This document shows, piece by piece, positions 1 through 8,116 of a DNA stretch of 64,000 bases (position 1 is the first letter of the stretch; each line of letters opens with the position of its first letter). The stretch lies in assembly GCF_001698815.1 (NCBI RefSeq), contig NZ_LGSI01000040.1, positions 145,751-209,750 of the forward strand. The letters are read 5' to 3'. This DNA is from Pseudomonas syringae. GTDB lineage: Bacteria > Pseudomonadota > Gammaproteobacteria > Pseudomonadales > Pseudomonadaceae. A program made the translations under genes and the position numbers. The notes beneath the pieces were generated by a model, which ran no database searches, was not told the origin of the DNA, and worked only from the letters and a program-made list of their open reading frames with translations.

Positions 1-836
1 CTGACGATTTCCTCGGTCTTGAGCACCAACACGTCGCTTTCCAGTGAATCCAGTACCACTTCGGCGGTGTTGCCGATCAGTGCCCCGGAAATCCCGCTGC
101 GGGCGACGGTGCCGATGATGGTCACGCTTGCACCCAACTGACGGGCGGTGAACGGGATCAGGACGTCGGCCGGCCCTTCGGCGATGTGCAGATGACTGTC
201 GTCGATGTCGAACTCGGTCTGGAACGCCTGACATTGTTCGCGATAGCGCGCTTCGATGGTTTCCTTGAGCTGGAATACCGGGTCGGCCGCCGACAGCATC
301 GGCGACGGATGTGCGGCGATCACGTGCAGCTGGGCCTTGGCCAGGGCCGCGATGTCATAGCCGCGATCAATGATGTCGAAGTGCAGGGCGCGATGCTCGC
401 CGTCAGCGTTACCCACGTCAACCGCCGCCAGGATCACGCCGTTCACCCATGACCTGTCGGTCTTGACCATCAATACCGGGCTCGGGCACTGACGCAGCAG
501 CTTCCAGTCCTCAGGCGTGAGCAGCGCTTTCTTCAATGGATTGTCGGGAAAGTGCTGTTTGATCACCAGCCCGCAGCCTTCAGCCTGCTGCACCTCAATG
601 ATGGTTTTGTGCAGGCTCTCATTCCACGCCTGTTCTGCGGTTGCGGTGAAGCCTTCGTCATGCAGGCGCCGTTTGAGTTCGACCAGCCGGGCACTATGCG
701 GATGGTTTTTCCTGTCGCAGATCAGTAAATGCAGATGCGCCTGGGTGACGCCCGCGATCAGCCGCGCTCGTTTGAGCGCCAGGCTGTCAGGATGATCGGG
801 TTCGATGACCACTAGAATGCTGCGAATGGCTTGCAT
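1..836 (-). CDS. uspE: Universal stress protein UspE-like (3' end beyond window)
   Basis: About 278 residues are visible from the ATG at 836; the stop lies beyond the left edge. There are two tandem Usp domains (about 1-145 and 150 onward). The second carries the nucleotide-binding signature SGISGALIGNTAE, as in E. coli UspE; the first lacks a clear copy. These are cytoplasmic stress-survival proteins, and in Pseudomonas several are induced by low oxygen through Anr. An Anr-like box and a -10 element lie upstream (listed separately), which fits. The family call is secure; the symbol is by resemblance. Confidence 0.85.
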   Translation of the reverse strand, partial: MQAIRSILVVIEPDHPDSLALKRARLIAGVTQAHLHLLICDRKNHPHSARLVELKRRLHDEGFTATAEQAWNESLHKTIIEVQQAEGCGLVIKQHFPDNPLKKALLTPEDWKLLRQCPSPVLMVKTDRSWVNGVILAAVDVGNADGEHRALHFDIIDRGYDIAALAKAQLHVIAAHPSPMLSAADPVFQLKETIEARYREQCQAFQTEFDIDDSHLHIAEGPADVLIPFTARQLGASVTIIGTVARSGISGALIGNTAEVVLDSLESDVLVLKTEEIV

Positions 837-870
837 GAATTGGATCTCCCGGCTGCATAAGCACCCGGTA

Positions 871-913
871 ACTATAGTTGCGCTGCCCGGAATCGGGCGT
901 TGATTCAAGTCAA
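871..913 (-). promoter_or_regulatory. Candidate Anr/FNR-dependent promoter of the usp gene
   Basis: On the minus strand TTGAC-N4-ATCAA (plus strand 900-913, TTGAT-N4-GTCAA) matches the Anr/FNR consensus TTGAT-N4-ATCAA at 9 of 10 positions. A -10 element TATAGT lies at 876-871. The box centre is about 42 bp upstream of the predicted start near 864, the class II activator geometry. The leader to the ATG at 836 would be about 28 nt. Confidence 0.55.
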
Positions 914-947
914 TTTCATTTATATCGCGGGAGTTCGACCGGCCTCG

Positions 948-953
948 TATAAT
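948..953 (+). promoter_or_regulatory. -10 element of the miaE promoter
   Basis: A perfect TATAAT hexamer lies here without a good -35 hexamer. It overlaps the upstream in-frame ATG at 952, so transcription would begin after that codon. This is the main reason for placing the miaE start at 988. Confidence 0.45.
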
Positions 954-987
954 GCCGGGCTTTGCCCATCCAGCCATCCGTGAACTC

Positions 988-1599
988 ATGTATCCGATCC
1001 CTGAAATAGAAGCCTTCCTGCTTTGCCGCACCCCCGACAGCTGGGTCCAGGCCGCTTTGCGCAATCTGGACATCCTGTTGATCGATCATGCGAACAATGA
1101 AAAGAAGGCTGCCGGGGCGGCATTTCAGTTCATGTTCCAGTACAACGACAAATTCGACCTGCTGAGCAAAATGTCCCGGCTGGCCCGCGAAGAACTGCGC
1201 CACTTCGAGCAAGTCATCGCCATCATCCGCAAACGCGCGATCCCGCTGGTCAATATCAGCTCCGCCCGTTACGCCGGTTCGTTGCGCAAGCTGGTACGCA
1301 ATCACAATCCGTACCGCCTGACGGATGCGCTGATTGTCGGCGCGATTGTCGAAGCGCGTTCCTGCGAGCGCTTTGCAGCGTTGGTCCCGCATCTGGATGA
1401 GGATCTTGCCAAGTTCTATTCCAGCCTGCTGAAATCCGAGGCACGGCATTTTCAGGATTATCTGAAGTTGGCGCATACCTACGGCGACAAGATGGATGTG
1501 GAGGCCAAGATCCAGGAAATTCTGCTCGCCGAACGCGAGTTGATCGAAAGCCCTGATGAAGAGTTTCGCTTCCATAGCGGCGTGCCTGCGCTGGCTTGA
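988..1599 (+). CDS. miaE: tRNA-(ms2io6A)-hydroxylase MiaE
   Basis: This 203-residue protein of the MiaE family is a ferritin-like di-iron monooxygenase that hydroxylates the isopentenyl group of ms2i6A37 in tRNAs reading codons that start with U. Helix-borne ligands are visible as EELRHFEQV and as EARSCERF and SEARHFQDY further on, the usual E-x2-H type pairs. An in-frame ATG at 952 is rejected because it lies inside the TATAAT element. The gene is monocistronic, followed directly by a strong terminator, and divergent from the stress protein gene. Confidence 0.9.
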   Translation: MYPIPEIEAFLLCRTPDSWVQAALRNLDILLIDHANNEKKAAGAAFQFMFQYNDKFDLLSKMSRLAREELRHFEQVIAIIRKRAIPLVNISSARYAGSLRKLVRNHNPYRLTDALIVGAIVEARSCERFAALVPHLDEDLAKFYSSLLKSEARHFQDYLKLAHTYGDKMDVEAKIQEILLAERELIESPDEEFRFHSGVPALA

Positions 1600-1616
1600 T
1601 TCTTTTCTCTATATAG

Positions 1617-1643
1617 AAGGCGTCTTCGGACGCCTTTTTTTTT
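1617..1643 (+). terminator. Rho-independent terminator after miaE
   Basis: An 8-bp perfect stem (AAGGCGTC/GACGCCTT) with a TTCG tetraloop is followed by a run of T. Confidence 0.9.
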
Positions 1644-1673
1644 CGCCCAAATAGTAAGCCTGCTAATAAAGGC

Positions 1674-1725
1674 TTGGCCAATTGCTGCCTAAGCAGTAAT
1701 ATCATGTAACTCTCTGCCTAGGCAG
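1674..1725 (+). promoter_or_regulatory. Promoter and paired palindromic operators of the MarR-efflux operon
   Basis: TTGGCC (1674-1679) and TAATAT (1697-1702) are 17 bp apart. Two related palindromes overlie and follow them: CTGCCTAAGCAG (1685-1696, imperfect) and CTGCCTAGGCAG (1714-1725, perfect). Their centres are 29 bp apart, close to three helical turns. The placement, between -35 and -10 and over the start region, is what is expected for autorepression by the MarR protein encoded just downstream. Confidence 0.6.
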
Positions 1726-1741
1726 CTACTTTGGTGGATTC

Positions 1742-2230
1742 ATGAAACATTTCAGTCCTGCTGATCTGCATTCCTCAATCATGGGCATGCTGATCGGCCG
1801 AACCAATTCGGTTAAGGATCGTTTGCTCGACAAGCATCTGACGCCCTACGGCGTGACGTCTTCGCAGTTCAAGGTGTTGATCATCGTCGCCCGTGGCGGC
1901 TTTGATACCCCGGCGGAATTGTCTCGCTGCCTGTCGCTGGACAGCGGCTCAATGACCCGCATGCTCGACCGCCTGGAGCAGAAATCATTGCTGGTTCGCA
2001 GCCGTTCGGCGACTGATCGGCGCCAGGTGCATCTGGCGTTGACCGCTGAAGGTCAGGCGCTTTCCGATCGTTTGCCGCAGATCGGCGCCGACGCCCTGAA
2101 TGACCTGCTCGGTGTACTGGAGGCCGAGGAGGTCGCCAGCCTGGAGCGCATTCTGACCAAGATCCTGGTGAGCGCTGATGATCACACCACCATTACTCGT
2201 CTGAGTTTTAAAGACACAGGTGCAACATGA
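1742..2230 (+). CDS. MarR-family transcriptional repressor
   Basis: This 162-residue winged-helix regulator has a MarR core at about residues 30-140. It includes the recognition-helix region (SLDSGSMTRMLDRLEQ) and the wing with the typical DRR motif (ATDRRQVHL). Its stop overlaps the ATG of the next gene (ATGA), so it is the first gene of an operon with three efflux genes. By analogy with EmrR/MexR it probably represses that operon and releases it when an amphipathic or phenolic ligand binds; the ligand is unknown. Confidence 0.85.
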   Translation: MKHFSPADLHSSIMGMLIGRTNSVKDRLLDKHLTPYGVTSSQFKVLIIVARGGFDTPAELSRCLSLDSGSMTRMLDRLEQKSLLVRSRSATDRRQVHLALTAEGQALSDRLPQIGADALNDLLGVLEAEEVASLERILTKILVSADDHTTITRLSFKDTGAT

Positions 2231-3714
2231 GTCGCACGATTTTGCAGGCGCGCCATAGCCTGTTGTTGCTTGCCCTGAGCCTTGCCGGCTGCGCCAATTA
2301 CAGCGGTCTGGTGACCGAGGGTAAAAGCCTCGACGCCAAGACCCTGCACAGCGAACGCAATCTGCAAGACATCACCCTCTCACCCGCTGCATGGCCCAAG
2401 CGCGATTGGTGGAAAAACCTCGGCGATCCGCAACTTGACGGCTTGATCAGCGAAGCCCTGCGCGACAGCCCGGACATGCAGGTCGCCAGCGCGCGCACTC
2501 ATCAGGCGATGGCCACTGCTTATGCCGCCGATGCCGCGCGCATGCCGACCGTTGATGCCGACGCCAGCATCAGCCGTTCGCGCCTGGCCAAGGATCAGGA
2601 CCCGAGCGGTGTGGGAGGGCGCTACAGCACGTTGCGCAGCATGGCGATCAATTTCAATTACAACTTCGACCTTTGGGGCGGCCAGCGTGCCGCTTGGGAA
2701 GCGGCGCTGGGTCAGGCCCGAGCAGCCGAAGTCGATCAGCAGGCTGCGCAGCTGACGTTGGCCGCCGATGTGGCGCGCGCCTACAGCGATCTGGGTCAGG
2801 CTTACGTGGTTCGCGATCTGGCCAGCGAAGACCTCAAACGCACCCGGCAGCTGCTCGATCTGGGCAGCCGGCGCCTGCAATCCGGGATCGACAGCCAGTA
2901 TCAATACCAGCAGACCGAAAGCCTGGAGGCGAACTCCCAGGAACAGCTGATCGACGCCGACAAGCGTCTGCGCAGCGCGAAAATCGCCCTGGCGGTGTTG
3001 CTCGGCAAAGGCCCGGACCGTGGCGAGGATCTCTTTCGGCCCAAGGTGCTCAAGCCTGCTGTGGTGGCGTTGCCGTCGTCGTTGCCCGCTGAACTGTTGG
3101 GCCGTCGCCCGGACATCGTTGCCGCGCGTTGGCGAGTCGAAGCGGCGAGCAAGAACATCGTGGCCGGCAAGACCAATTTCTACCCGAACCTCAACCTCAG
3201 CGCTGCGGCGGGCACCGAGTCGTTGCTGGGTGATGCGCTGTTCGGCTCGGCCAGTCGCTTCTTTAATATTGCCCCGACCATTTCCCTGCCGCTGTTCGAC
3301 GGCGGCCGACTGCGCGCCGACCTCGATGCGCGGGATGCCGATTACGACCTGGCCGTGGCGCAATACAACAAAAGCCTGATTCGGGCCTTGGGCGACGTCA
3401 GCGACAACATTGGTCAGCTGCGCGCCATGGATGGCCAGATCCAGGCGCGGCAGCACGCCACCGATGTCATCCAGCAGTCGTTCGACACCGTAACCCAGCG
3501 TTACGGCTCGGGTATCGGCAATTACCTGGATGTGCTGACCATCGAACAGCAATTGCTGCAATCGCAACGCCAACTGGCTGATCTCAACGCCGAACGAATC
3601 GATTTGTCGATCCAGTTGATGCAGGCCCTGGGCGGTGGTTTCGAGGGGCAAGGTCCTTCGGAATCTACCGATCCGGCCACTTCGCCAACTGCTTCGCTGA
3701 CTAACTCAAGGTAA
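2227..3714 (+). CDS. Outer-membrane efflux lipoprotein, NodT/OprM family
   Basis: This 495-residue TolC-like channel subunit has a lipoprotein signal peptide with lipobox LAGC (acylated Cys22). Two outer-membrane efflux domain repeats follow, at about 60-265 and 285-475. The conserved segment LLGRRPDIVAARWRVEAA marks the start of the second repeat. It gives the EmrAB-type pump downstream an outer-membrane exit. It overlaps the regulator by 4 nt and is 5 nt from the HlyD gene, so the three pump parts are made together. Confidence 0.93.
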   Translation: MSRTILQARHSLLLLALSLAGCANYSGLVTEGKSLDAKTLHSERNLQDITLSPAAWPKRDWWKNLGDPQLDGLISEALRDSPDMQVASARTHQAMATAYAADAARMPTVDADASISRSRLAKDQDPSGVGGRYSTLRSMAINFNYNFDLWGGQRAAWEAALGQARAAEVDQQAAQLTLAADVARAYSDLGQAYVVRDLASEDLKRTRQLLDLGSRRLQSGIDSQYQYQQTESLEANSQEQLIDADKRLRSAKIALAVLLGKGPDRGEDLFRPKVLKPAVVALPSSLPAELLGRRPDIVAARWRVEAASKNIVAGKTNFYPNLNLSAAAGTESLLGDALFGSASRFFNIAPTISLPLFDGGRLRADLDARDADYDLAVAQYNKSLIRALGDVSDNIGQLRAMDGQIQARQHATDVIQQSFDTVTQRYGSGIGNYLDVLTIEQQLLQSQRQLADLNAERIDLSIQLMQALGGGFEGQGPSESTDPATSPTASLTNSR

Positions 3715-3719
3715 TTGTC

Positions 3720-4955
3720 ATGGCCACTGCCGCTAGCGAAAATACATCCGCACCCAAAGACCAGGCTGATAACGCCAAGGCTCAGCAAGGCAAAAAAGAC
3801 AGCAATCCGGGCAAGCGTAAATTCCTCCTGCTGGGTTTGTTATTGATCGTGATTCTGGGTGGGCTGGGCATTTTGGCCTGGCACGAGCTTTATGGGCGCT
3901 GGAGCGAGAGCACCGACGACGCTTATGTGAACGGCAACGTGGTGGAAATCACCCCGCTGATCAACGGCACCGTGATCAGCATTGGTGCTGACGATGGCGA
4001 TCTGGTCCGCGAAGGTCAGGTGTTGCTGCGCTTCGACCCGAGTGACGCGGAAGTCGGCCTGCAAAGCGCCGAGGCCAATCTGGCCAAGACCGTGCGTCAG
4101 GTGCGCGGCTTGTACAGCAATGTCGACGGCATGAAAGCTCAGTTGGCGGCGCAGCGCGCGGAAGTGAAGAGGGCGCAGGATAATTACAGCCGCCGGAAGA
4201 ATCTCGCCGCTGGCGGGGCGATTTCCCAGGAAGAGCTTTCTCACGCGCAGGACGATCTGACCAGCGCGCAAAGTGCCTTGAACAATCTGCAACAACAACT
4301 GGCCAGCAGCGTGGCCTTGGTGGATGACACCGAAGTCTCGTCGCATCCCGACGTCAAAGCCGCCGCCGCGCAATTGCGTCAGGCTTATCTGGCTGATGCC
4401 CGCAGCACCCTGATCGCTCCGGTGACTGGTTATGTGGCGAAACGCACCGTGCAGTTGGGGCAGCGCGTGCAGCCGGGCACGGCCATGATGGCGGTGATCC
4501 CGCTGGATCAGTTGTGGATCGACGCCAACTTCAAGGAAACCCAACTGGGCAAGATGCGCATCGGCCAGCCGGTGGAAATCGAGTCTGATCTGTATGGCAG
4601 CGACGTGAAGTACAGCGGCACCATCGACAGCCTGGGCGCCGGCACCGGTAGCGCATTCGCGTTGTTGCCTGCGCAGAACGCCACCGGTAACTGGATCAAG
4701 ATCGTCCAGCGCGTGCCTGTGCGGATTCACATCAATGCCGACGAACTGGCCGAGCATCCGTTGCGCATCGGCCTGTCCACGGTTGTCGATGTCAATCTGC
4801 ACGACCAAAGCGGCCCGGTGCTGGCCCAGCAACCGCCGAAAAAAGCCTCGTTCACCACCAAGGTGTATGAACAGCAATTGGCTGAGGCCGATGCCTTGAT
4901 CGCGCGCCTGGTTCACGAAAACAGCGCCGCGACCGGCAAGACTGCCCAGCGCTGA
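3720..4955 (+). CDS. EmrA-like HlyD-family periplasmic adaptor
   Basis: This 411-residue membrane fusion protein has a charged, Lys-rich cytoplasmic N-terminus and one membrane segment at about 37-56. A biotinyl-lipoyl-like half-motif follows (STDDAYVNGNVVEITPLI), then a coiled-coil hairpin at about 105-205, a second lipoyl half and a beta-barrel (LDQLWIDANFKETQLGKMR). It bridges the inner-membrane MFS pump and the outer-membrane lipoprotein of the same operon. The length and the ANFKETQL motif match EmrA/VceA/FarA proteins. Confidence 0.93.
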   Translation: MATAASENTSAPKDQADNAKAQQGKKDSNPGKRKFLLLGLLLIVILGGLGILAWHELYGRWSESTDDAYVNGNVVEITPLINGTVISIGADDGDLVREGQVLLRFDPSDAEVGLQSAEANLAKTVRQVRGLYSNVDGMKAQLAAQRAEVKRAQDNYSRRKNLAAGGAISQEELSHAQDDLTSAQSALNNLQQQLASSVALVDDTEVSSHPDVKAAAAQLRQAYLADARSTLIAPVTGYVAKRTVQLGQRVQPGTAMMAVIPLDQLWIDANFKETQLGKMRIGQPVEIESDLYGSDVKYSGTIDSLGAGTGSAFALLPAQNATGNWIKIVQRVPVRIHINADELAEHPLRIGLSTVVDVNLHDQSGPVLAQQPPKKASFTTKVYEQQLAEADALIARLVHENSAATGKTAQR

Positions 4956-4970
4956 ACCGCCAATCCGTAG

Positions 4971-4991
4971 CCCCGGCCTGCGAGGTCGGGG
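4971..4991 (+). other. Intercistronic hairpin between the EmrA and EmrB genes
   Basis: A 9-bp stem (CCCCGGCCT/AGGTCGGGG, one G-U pair) with a 3-nt loop sits in the 63-nt gap between the adaptor and the pump gene. There is no T-run. It could tune relative expression or mRNA stability; this is an inference only. Confidence 0.45.
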
Positions 4992-5018
4992 TGCCGCCAG
5001 AGTTTTCAGGGATTCGCG

Positions 5019-6557
5019 ATGAGCGCCAACGCCCCCGCTTCATTTACGCCGCCCAGCCTCCTGTTATGCACCATCGGCCTGTCTCTGGCGACGTTCATGC
5101 AGGTGCTGGACACCACCATCGCCAACGTCGCCTTGCCGACCATCTCGGGTAACCTCGGGGTCAGTTCGGAGCAGGGCACCTGGGTCATCACCTCGTTCGC
5201 CGTCAGCAACGCCATTGCCTTGCCGCTGACCGGCTGGCTGAGCCGCCGGTTTGGCGAAGTGAAACTGTTTTTGTGGGCGACGATTCTGTTCGTGGTTGCC
5301 TCGTTCCTGTGCGGGATTTCCCAGTCGATGCCCGAGCTGGTGGGCTTTCGCGTGTTGCAAGGCGTGGTCGCCGGGCCGTTGTACCCGATGACGCAGACCT
5401 TGCTGATTGCAGTCTATCCTCCGGCCAAGCGGGGGATGGCCCTGGCATTGCTGGCGATGGTCACGGTGGTCGCGCCCATTGCCGGGCCGATACTCGGCGG
5501 CTGGATCACCGACAGTTACAGCTGGCCGTGGATTTTCTTCATTAATATCCCGATTGGTCTGTTCGCGGTGCTGGTGGTGCGCATGCAGATGGCCAAGCGT
5601 CCGGTGGTGACCAGTTATCAGCCTATGGATTACGTGGGCCTGCTGACCTTGATCATTGGCGTGGGGGCGTTGCAGATCGTGCTCGACAAGGGCAACGACC
5701 TGGACTGGTTCGAATCGAATTTCATTGTGATCGGCACCGTGATTTCGGCGATTGCCTTGTCGGTGTTCATCATTTGGGAAATGACCGACAAGCATCCTAT
5801 CGTCAATCTGCGTCTGTTCGCGTTCCGCAACTTCCGCATCGGCACCATGGTGCTGGTCGGCGGTTACGCGGGGTTCTTCGGCATCAATCTGCTGTTGCCT
5901 CAATGGTTGCAGACCCAGATGGGCTATACCGCGACCTACGCGGGGCTGGCGGTGGCCCCCATCGGTATCCTGCCGGTGCTGATGTCGCCGTTTGTCGGCA
6001 AGTACGCGCACAAGTTCGACCTGCGCTTGCTGGCTGGCCTGGCTTTCCTGGCAATCGGCACCAGCTGCTTCATGCGCGCCGGGTTTACCAATCAGGTGGA
6101 TTTCGAGCACATCGCCCTGGTGCAGCTGTTCATGGGCGCAGGTGTAGCGCTGTTCTTCATGCCAACCTTGAGTATTTTGTTGTCCGACCTGCCGCCCAGT
6201 CAGATCGCCGACGGTTCCGGGCTGGCGACGTTCCTGCGCACGCTGGGCGGCAGCTTTGCCGCGTCATTGACCACCTGGATCTGGATTCGTCGGGCGGATC
6301 AGCATCATGCGTATCTGAGCGAGAACCTCAGCACTTATGATCCCGCGACGCGTGACGCACTGAACAGCCTGGGCGGCGCCAGTCCACAGGCTTACGCGCA
6401 GCTGGAGCAGACGCTCAACAGTCAGGCGTACATGATGTCCACGGTGGATTATTTCTACTTGCTGGGTTGGGTGTTCATGGGGCTGATCTTGCTGGTGTGG
6501 CTGGCCAAGCCGCCGTTTGCCGCCAAGGCCGGACCTGCGGCGGGGGGCGGGCATTGA
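5019..6557 (+). CDS. EmrB-like MFS drug exporter (DHA2 family, 14 TM)
   Basis: This 512-residue inner-membrane proton antiporter of the DHA2 family has the typical TM1 motif (QVLDTTIANVALPTISG) and the motif A region (WLSRRFGEVKLF). Motif C (GPILGGWI) marks it as an antiporter, and it has the usual 14-helix length. With the upstream adaptor and outer-membrane lipoprotein it forms a complete tripartite pump for hydrophobic or amphipathic compounds. It is the last gene of the MarR-controlled operon; no terminator other than REP structures follows. Confidence 0.93.
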   Translation: MSANAPASFTPPSLLLCTIGLSLATFMQVLDTTIANVALPTISGNLGVSSEQGTWVITSFAVSNAIALPLTGWLSRRFGEVKLFLWATILFVVASFLCGISQSMPELVGFRVLQGVVAGPLYPMTQTLLIAVYPPAKRGMALALLAMVTVVAPIAGPILGGWITDSYSWPWIFFINIPIGLFAVLVVRMQMAKRPVVTSYQPMDYVGLLTLIIGVGALQIVLDKGNDLDWFESNFIVIGTVISAIALSVFIIWEMTDKHPIVNLRLFAFRNFRIGTMVLVGGYAGFFGINLLLPQWLQTQMGYTATYAGLAVAPIGILPVLMSPFVGKYAHKFDLRLLAGLAFLAIGTSCFMRAGFTNQVDFEHIALVQLFMGAGVALFFMPTLSILLSDLPPSQIADGSGLATFLRTLGGSFAASLTTWIWIRRADQHHAYLSENLSTYDPATRDALNSLGGASPQAYAQLEQTLNSQAYMMSTVDYFYLLGWVFMGLILLVWLAKPPFAAKAGPAAGGGH

Positions 6558-6565
6558 TAATGCTT

Positions 6566-6651
6566 GTTGGCGCGAGGCTTGCCCGCGAATCAGCGAAGGC
6601 GTCAACTGCTCTCCCGGCTAAAGCCGGTCCTACAGCAAGCCTCGCTCCAAC
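6566..6651. repeat. REP doublet (BIME-like) between emrB-like gene and lpxH
   Basis: An 86-bp element is bounded by near-perfect 16-bp inverted ends (GTTGGCGCGAGGCTTG at 6566, CAAGCCTCGCTCCAAC at 6636). It has an internal CCGGCTaaAGCCGG palindrome. It closely matches the element inserted in the sigma54 regulator at 11507-11583. It lies between convergent genes, the usual place for Pseudomonas REP elements. Confidence 0.85.
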
Positions 6652-6657
6652 GGATCA

Positions 6658-7410
6658 TCAAACCGGTGGGCGGGCCAGCACTGGCTGCGCCACAAAATCA
6701 AACGCACTCAAGGCAAAACCCTGTTCGTCGACCTGCAAGGCCCAGCCTTGTTTGTCCCAGTCGCCGAGCACGATGCGGCGGGCGGCGTCAGCGCCGATTT
6801 GCAGCTTGTGGATCGCAGGCCGATGGGTGTGGCCGTGGATCAGGGTTCGGACACCGTATTGGGCCATCACCTTTGGGACTTCCTCGGGCGTGACGTCAAC
6901 GATGTCGTTGGTTTTCATGCGGGTCTGCGCCCGGCTTTCGCTGCGCAGCTTGCGCGCCAGCTTGTAGCGCGTACTTTTGGGCAGATTGCGCAACACCCAT
7001 AAGGTCAGCGGGTTGCGCAGGATACGACGCATGCGGATGTAGGCTTCATCCCGGGTACACAGGCTGTCGCCGTGCATCAACAGCACCGGCTCACCATTCA
7101 TCTGGACGACGCTGGGGTCGCGCAGCAGTGTGCAGCCTGCCGCCCTGCAAAATGCGCGGCCAATCATGAAGTCACGATTGCCGTGCATCAGAAAAATGTG
7201 CGTGCCGCTGTCGCTCAATTGGCGCAGGGCTTCGCAGATCGAGCGCTGGAACGGCGACATGGCGTCATCACCGATCCAGGCTTCGAAAAAATCCCCGAGG
7301 ATATACAGCGACTCGGCAGCGCGGGCGCGGCCGGCGAGCAGATCCAGAAACGCCCGGGTAATGTCCGGGCGCTCCTCCTCAAGATGCAGATCGGAGATCA
7401 GCAATATCAC
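6658..7410 (-). CDS. lpxH: UDP-2,3-diacylglucosamine pyrophosphatase LpxH
   Basis: This 250-residue calcineurin-like phosphoesterase hydrolyses UDP-2,3-diacylglucosamine to lipid X and UMP, a step of lipid A synthesis, at the inner face of the cytoplasmic membrane. All metal-binding motifs are present in order: DLHL (near residue 7), GDFFEAW, GNRD, MHGD and GHTH. Its start overlaps the stop of ppiB by 4 nt, so the two are translationally coupled; the pairing is common in Pseudomonas. Confidence 0.95.
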   Translation of the reverse strand: MILLISDLHLEEERPDITRAFLDLLAGRARAAESLYILGDFFEAWIGDDAMSPFQRSICEALRQLSDSGTHIFLMHGNRDFMIGRAFCRAAGCTLLRDPSVVQMNGEPVLLMHGDSLCTRDEAYIRMRRILRNPLTLWVLRNLPKSTRYKLARKLRSESRAQTRMKTNDIVDVTPEEVPKVMAQYGVRTLIHGHTHRPAIHKLQIGADAARRIVLGDWDKQGWALQVDEQGFALSAFDFVAQPVLARPPV

Positions 7411-7910
7411 TCAATGATCTCGGCTTTCTCGATGATCACGTCTTCAGCCGGTACATCTTGGTGGCCGGATTTGCTGGTGGTGGAAACACCTTTGATCTTG
7501 TCGACTACTTCGGTGCCTTTAACGACTTTGGCGAATACTGCGTAGCCCCAGCCCTGAGTGGTCTTGGCGCTGTGGTTCAGGAACGCGTTGTCGCCGACGT
7601 TGATGAAGAACTGCGCGGAAGCCGAATGCGGCTCCATGGTGCGAGCCATGGCCACGGTGTACTTCTCGTTTGGCAAACCGTTGTCAGCTTCGTTCTGGAT
7701 ACTTGGGCGCTTGTCTTTCTTTTCTTTCATGCCTGGCTCAAAACCGCCGCCCTGGATCATGAAGTTGCCGATGACACGGTGGAAAACGGTGTTTTCGTAG
7801 TGGCCGGCGTTGACATATTCGATGAAGTTGGCAACGGTCAGTGGCGCTTTTTCAGCGTTGAGTTCCAATACGATGTCGCCGTGATTGGTGGTCAATTTTA
7901 CTTTGGACAT
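7407..7910 (-). CDS. ppiB: Peptidyl-prolyl cis-trans isomerase, cyclophilin type (PpiB)
   Basis: This 167-residue single-domain cyclophilin lacks a signal peptide, so it is the cytoplasmic PpiB form. The active-site segment [13 protein letters not shown] (catalytic Arg about residue 46) and the substrate-pocket segment SAQFFIN are intact. It catalyses proline isomerisation during folding. It heads a two-gene operon with lpxH and is divergent from glnS. Confidence 0.95.
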   Translation of the reverse strand: MSKVKLTTNHGDIVLELNAEKAPLTVANFIEYVNAGHYENTVFHRVIGNFMIQGGGFEPGMKEKKDKRPSIQNEADNGLPNEKYTVAMARTMEPHSASAQFFINVGDNAFLNHSAKTTQGWGYAVFAKVVKGTEVVDKIKGVSTTSKSGHQDVPAEDVIIEKAEIIE

Positions 7911-8116
7911 GGAAAAGTCGCTCTTTTTGATTCATGGATGGGGCGCGATATAACCCTGACGCGCAGTTTACAGAGGTGGTTACATAATTCGGTCGAGTTT
8001 TTAACTCGCGTGTTTTCGCAGAGTGTGCTGTCAGCCTCTTGACGGCATCGGCTATGATAGGCGCTTTGATTTAGTCGGCCTACCCTGGCCGCGCACTTGT
8101 ATTGTCCAAGGATCCT

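Noticed and set aside
952..987. Upstream ATG for miaE adding 12 residues
   Set aside because: This ATG is inside the TATAAT element, so it would not be in the transcript.
8039..8058. TTGACG and TATGAT as a glnS promoter
   Set aside because: The two hexamers are only 8 bp apart, too close for sigma70; TATGAT alone may be a -10, but no acceptable -35 was found.
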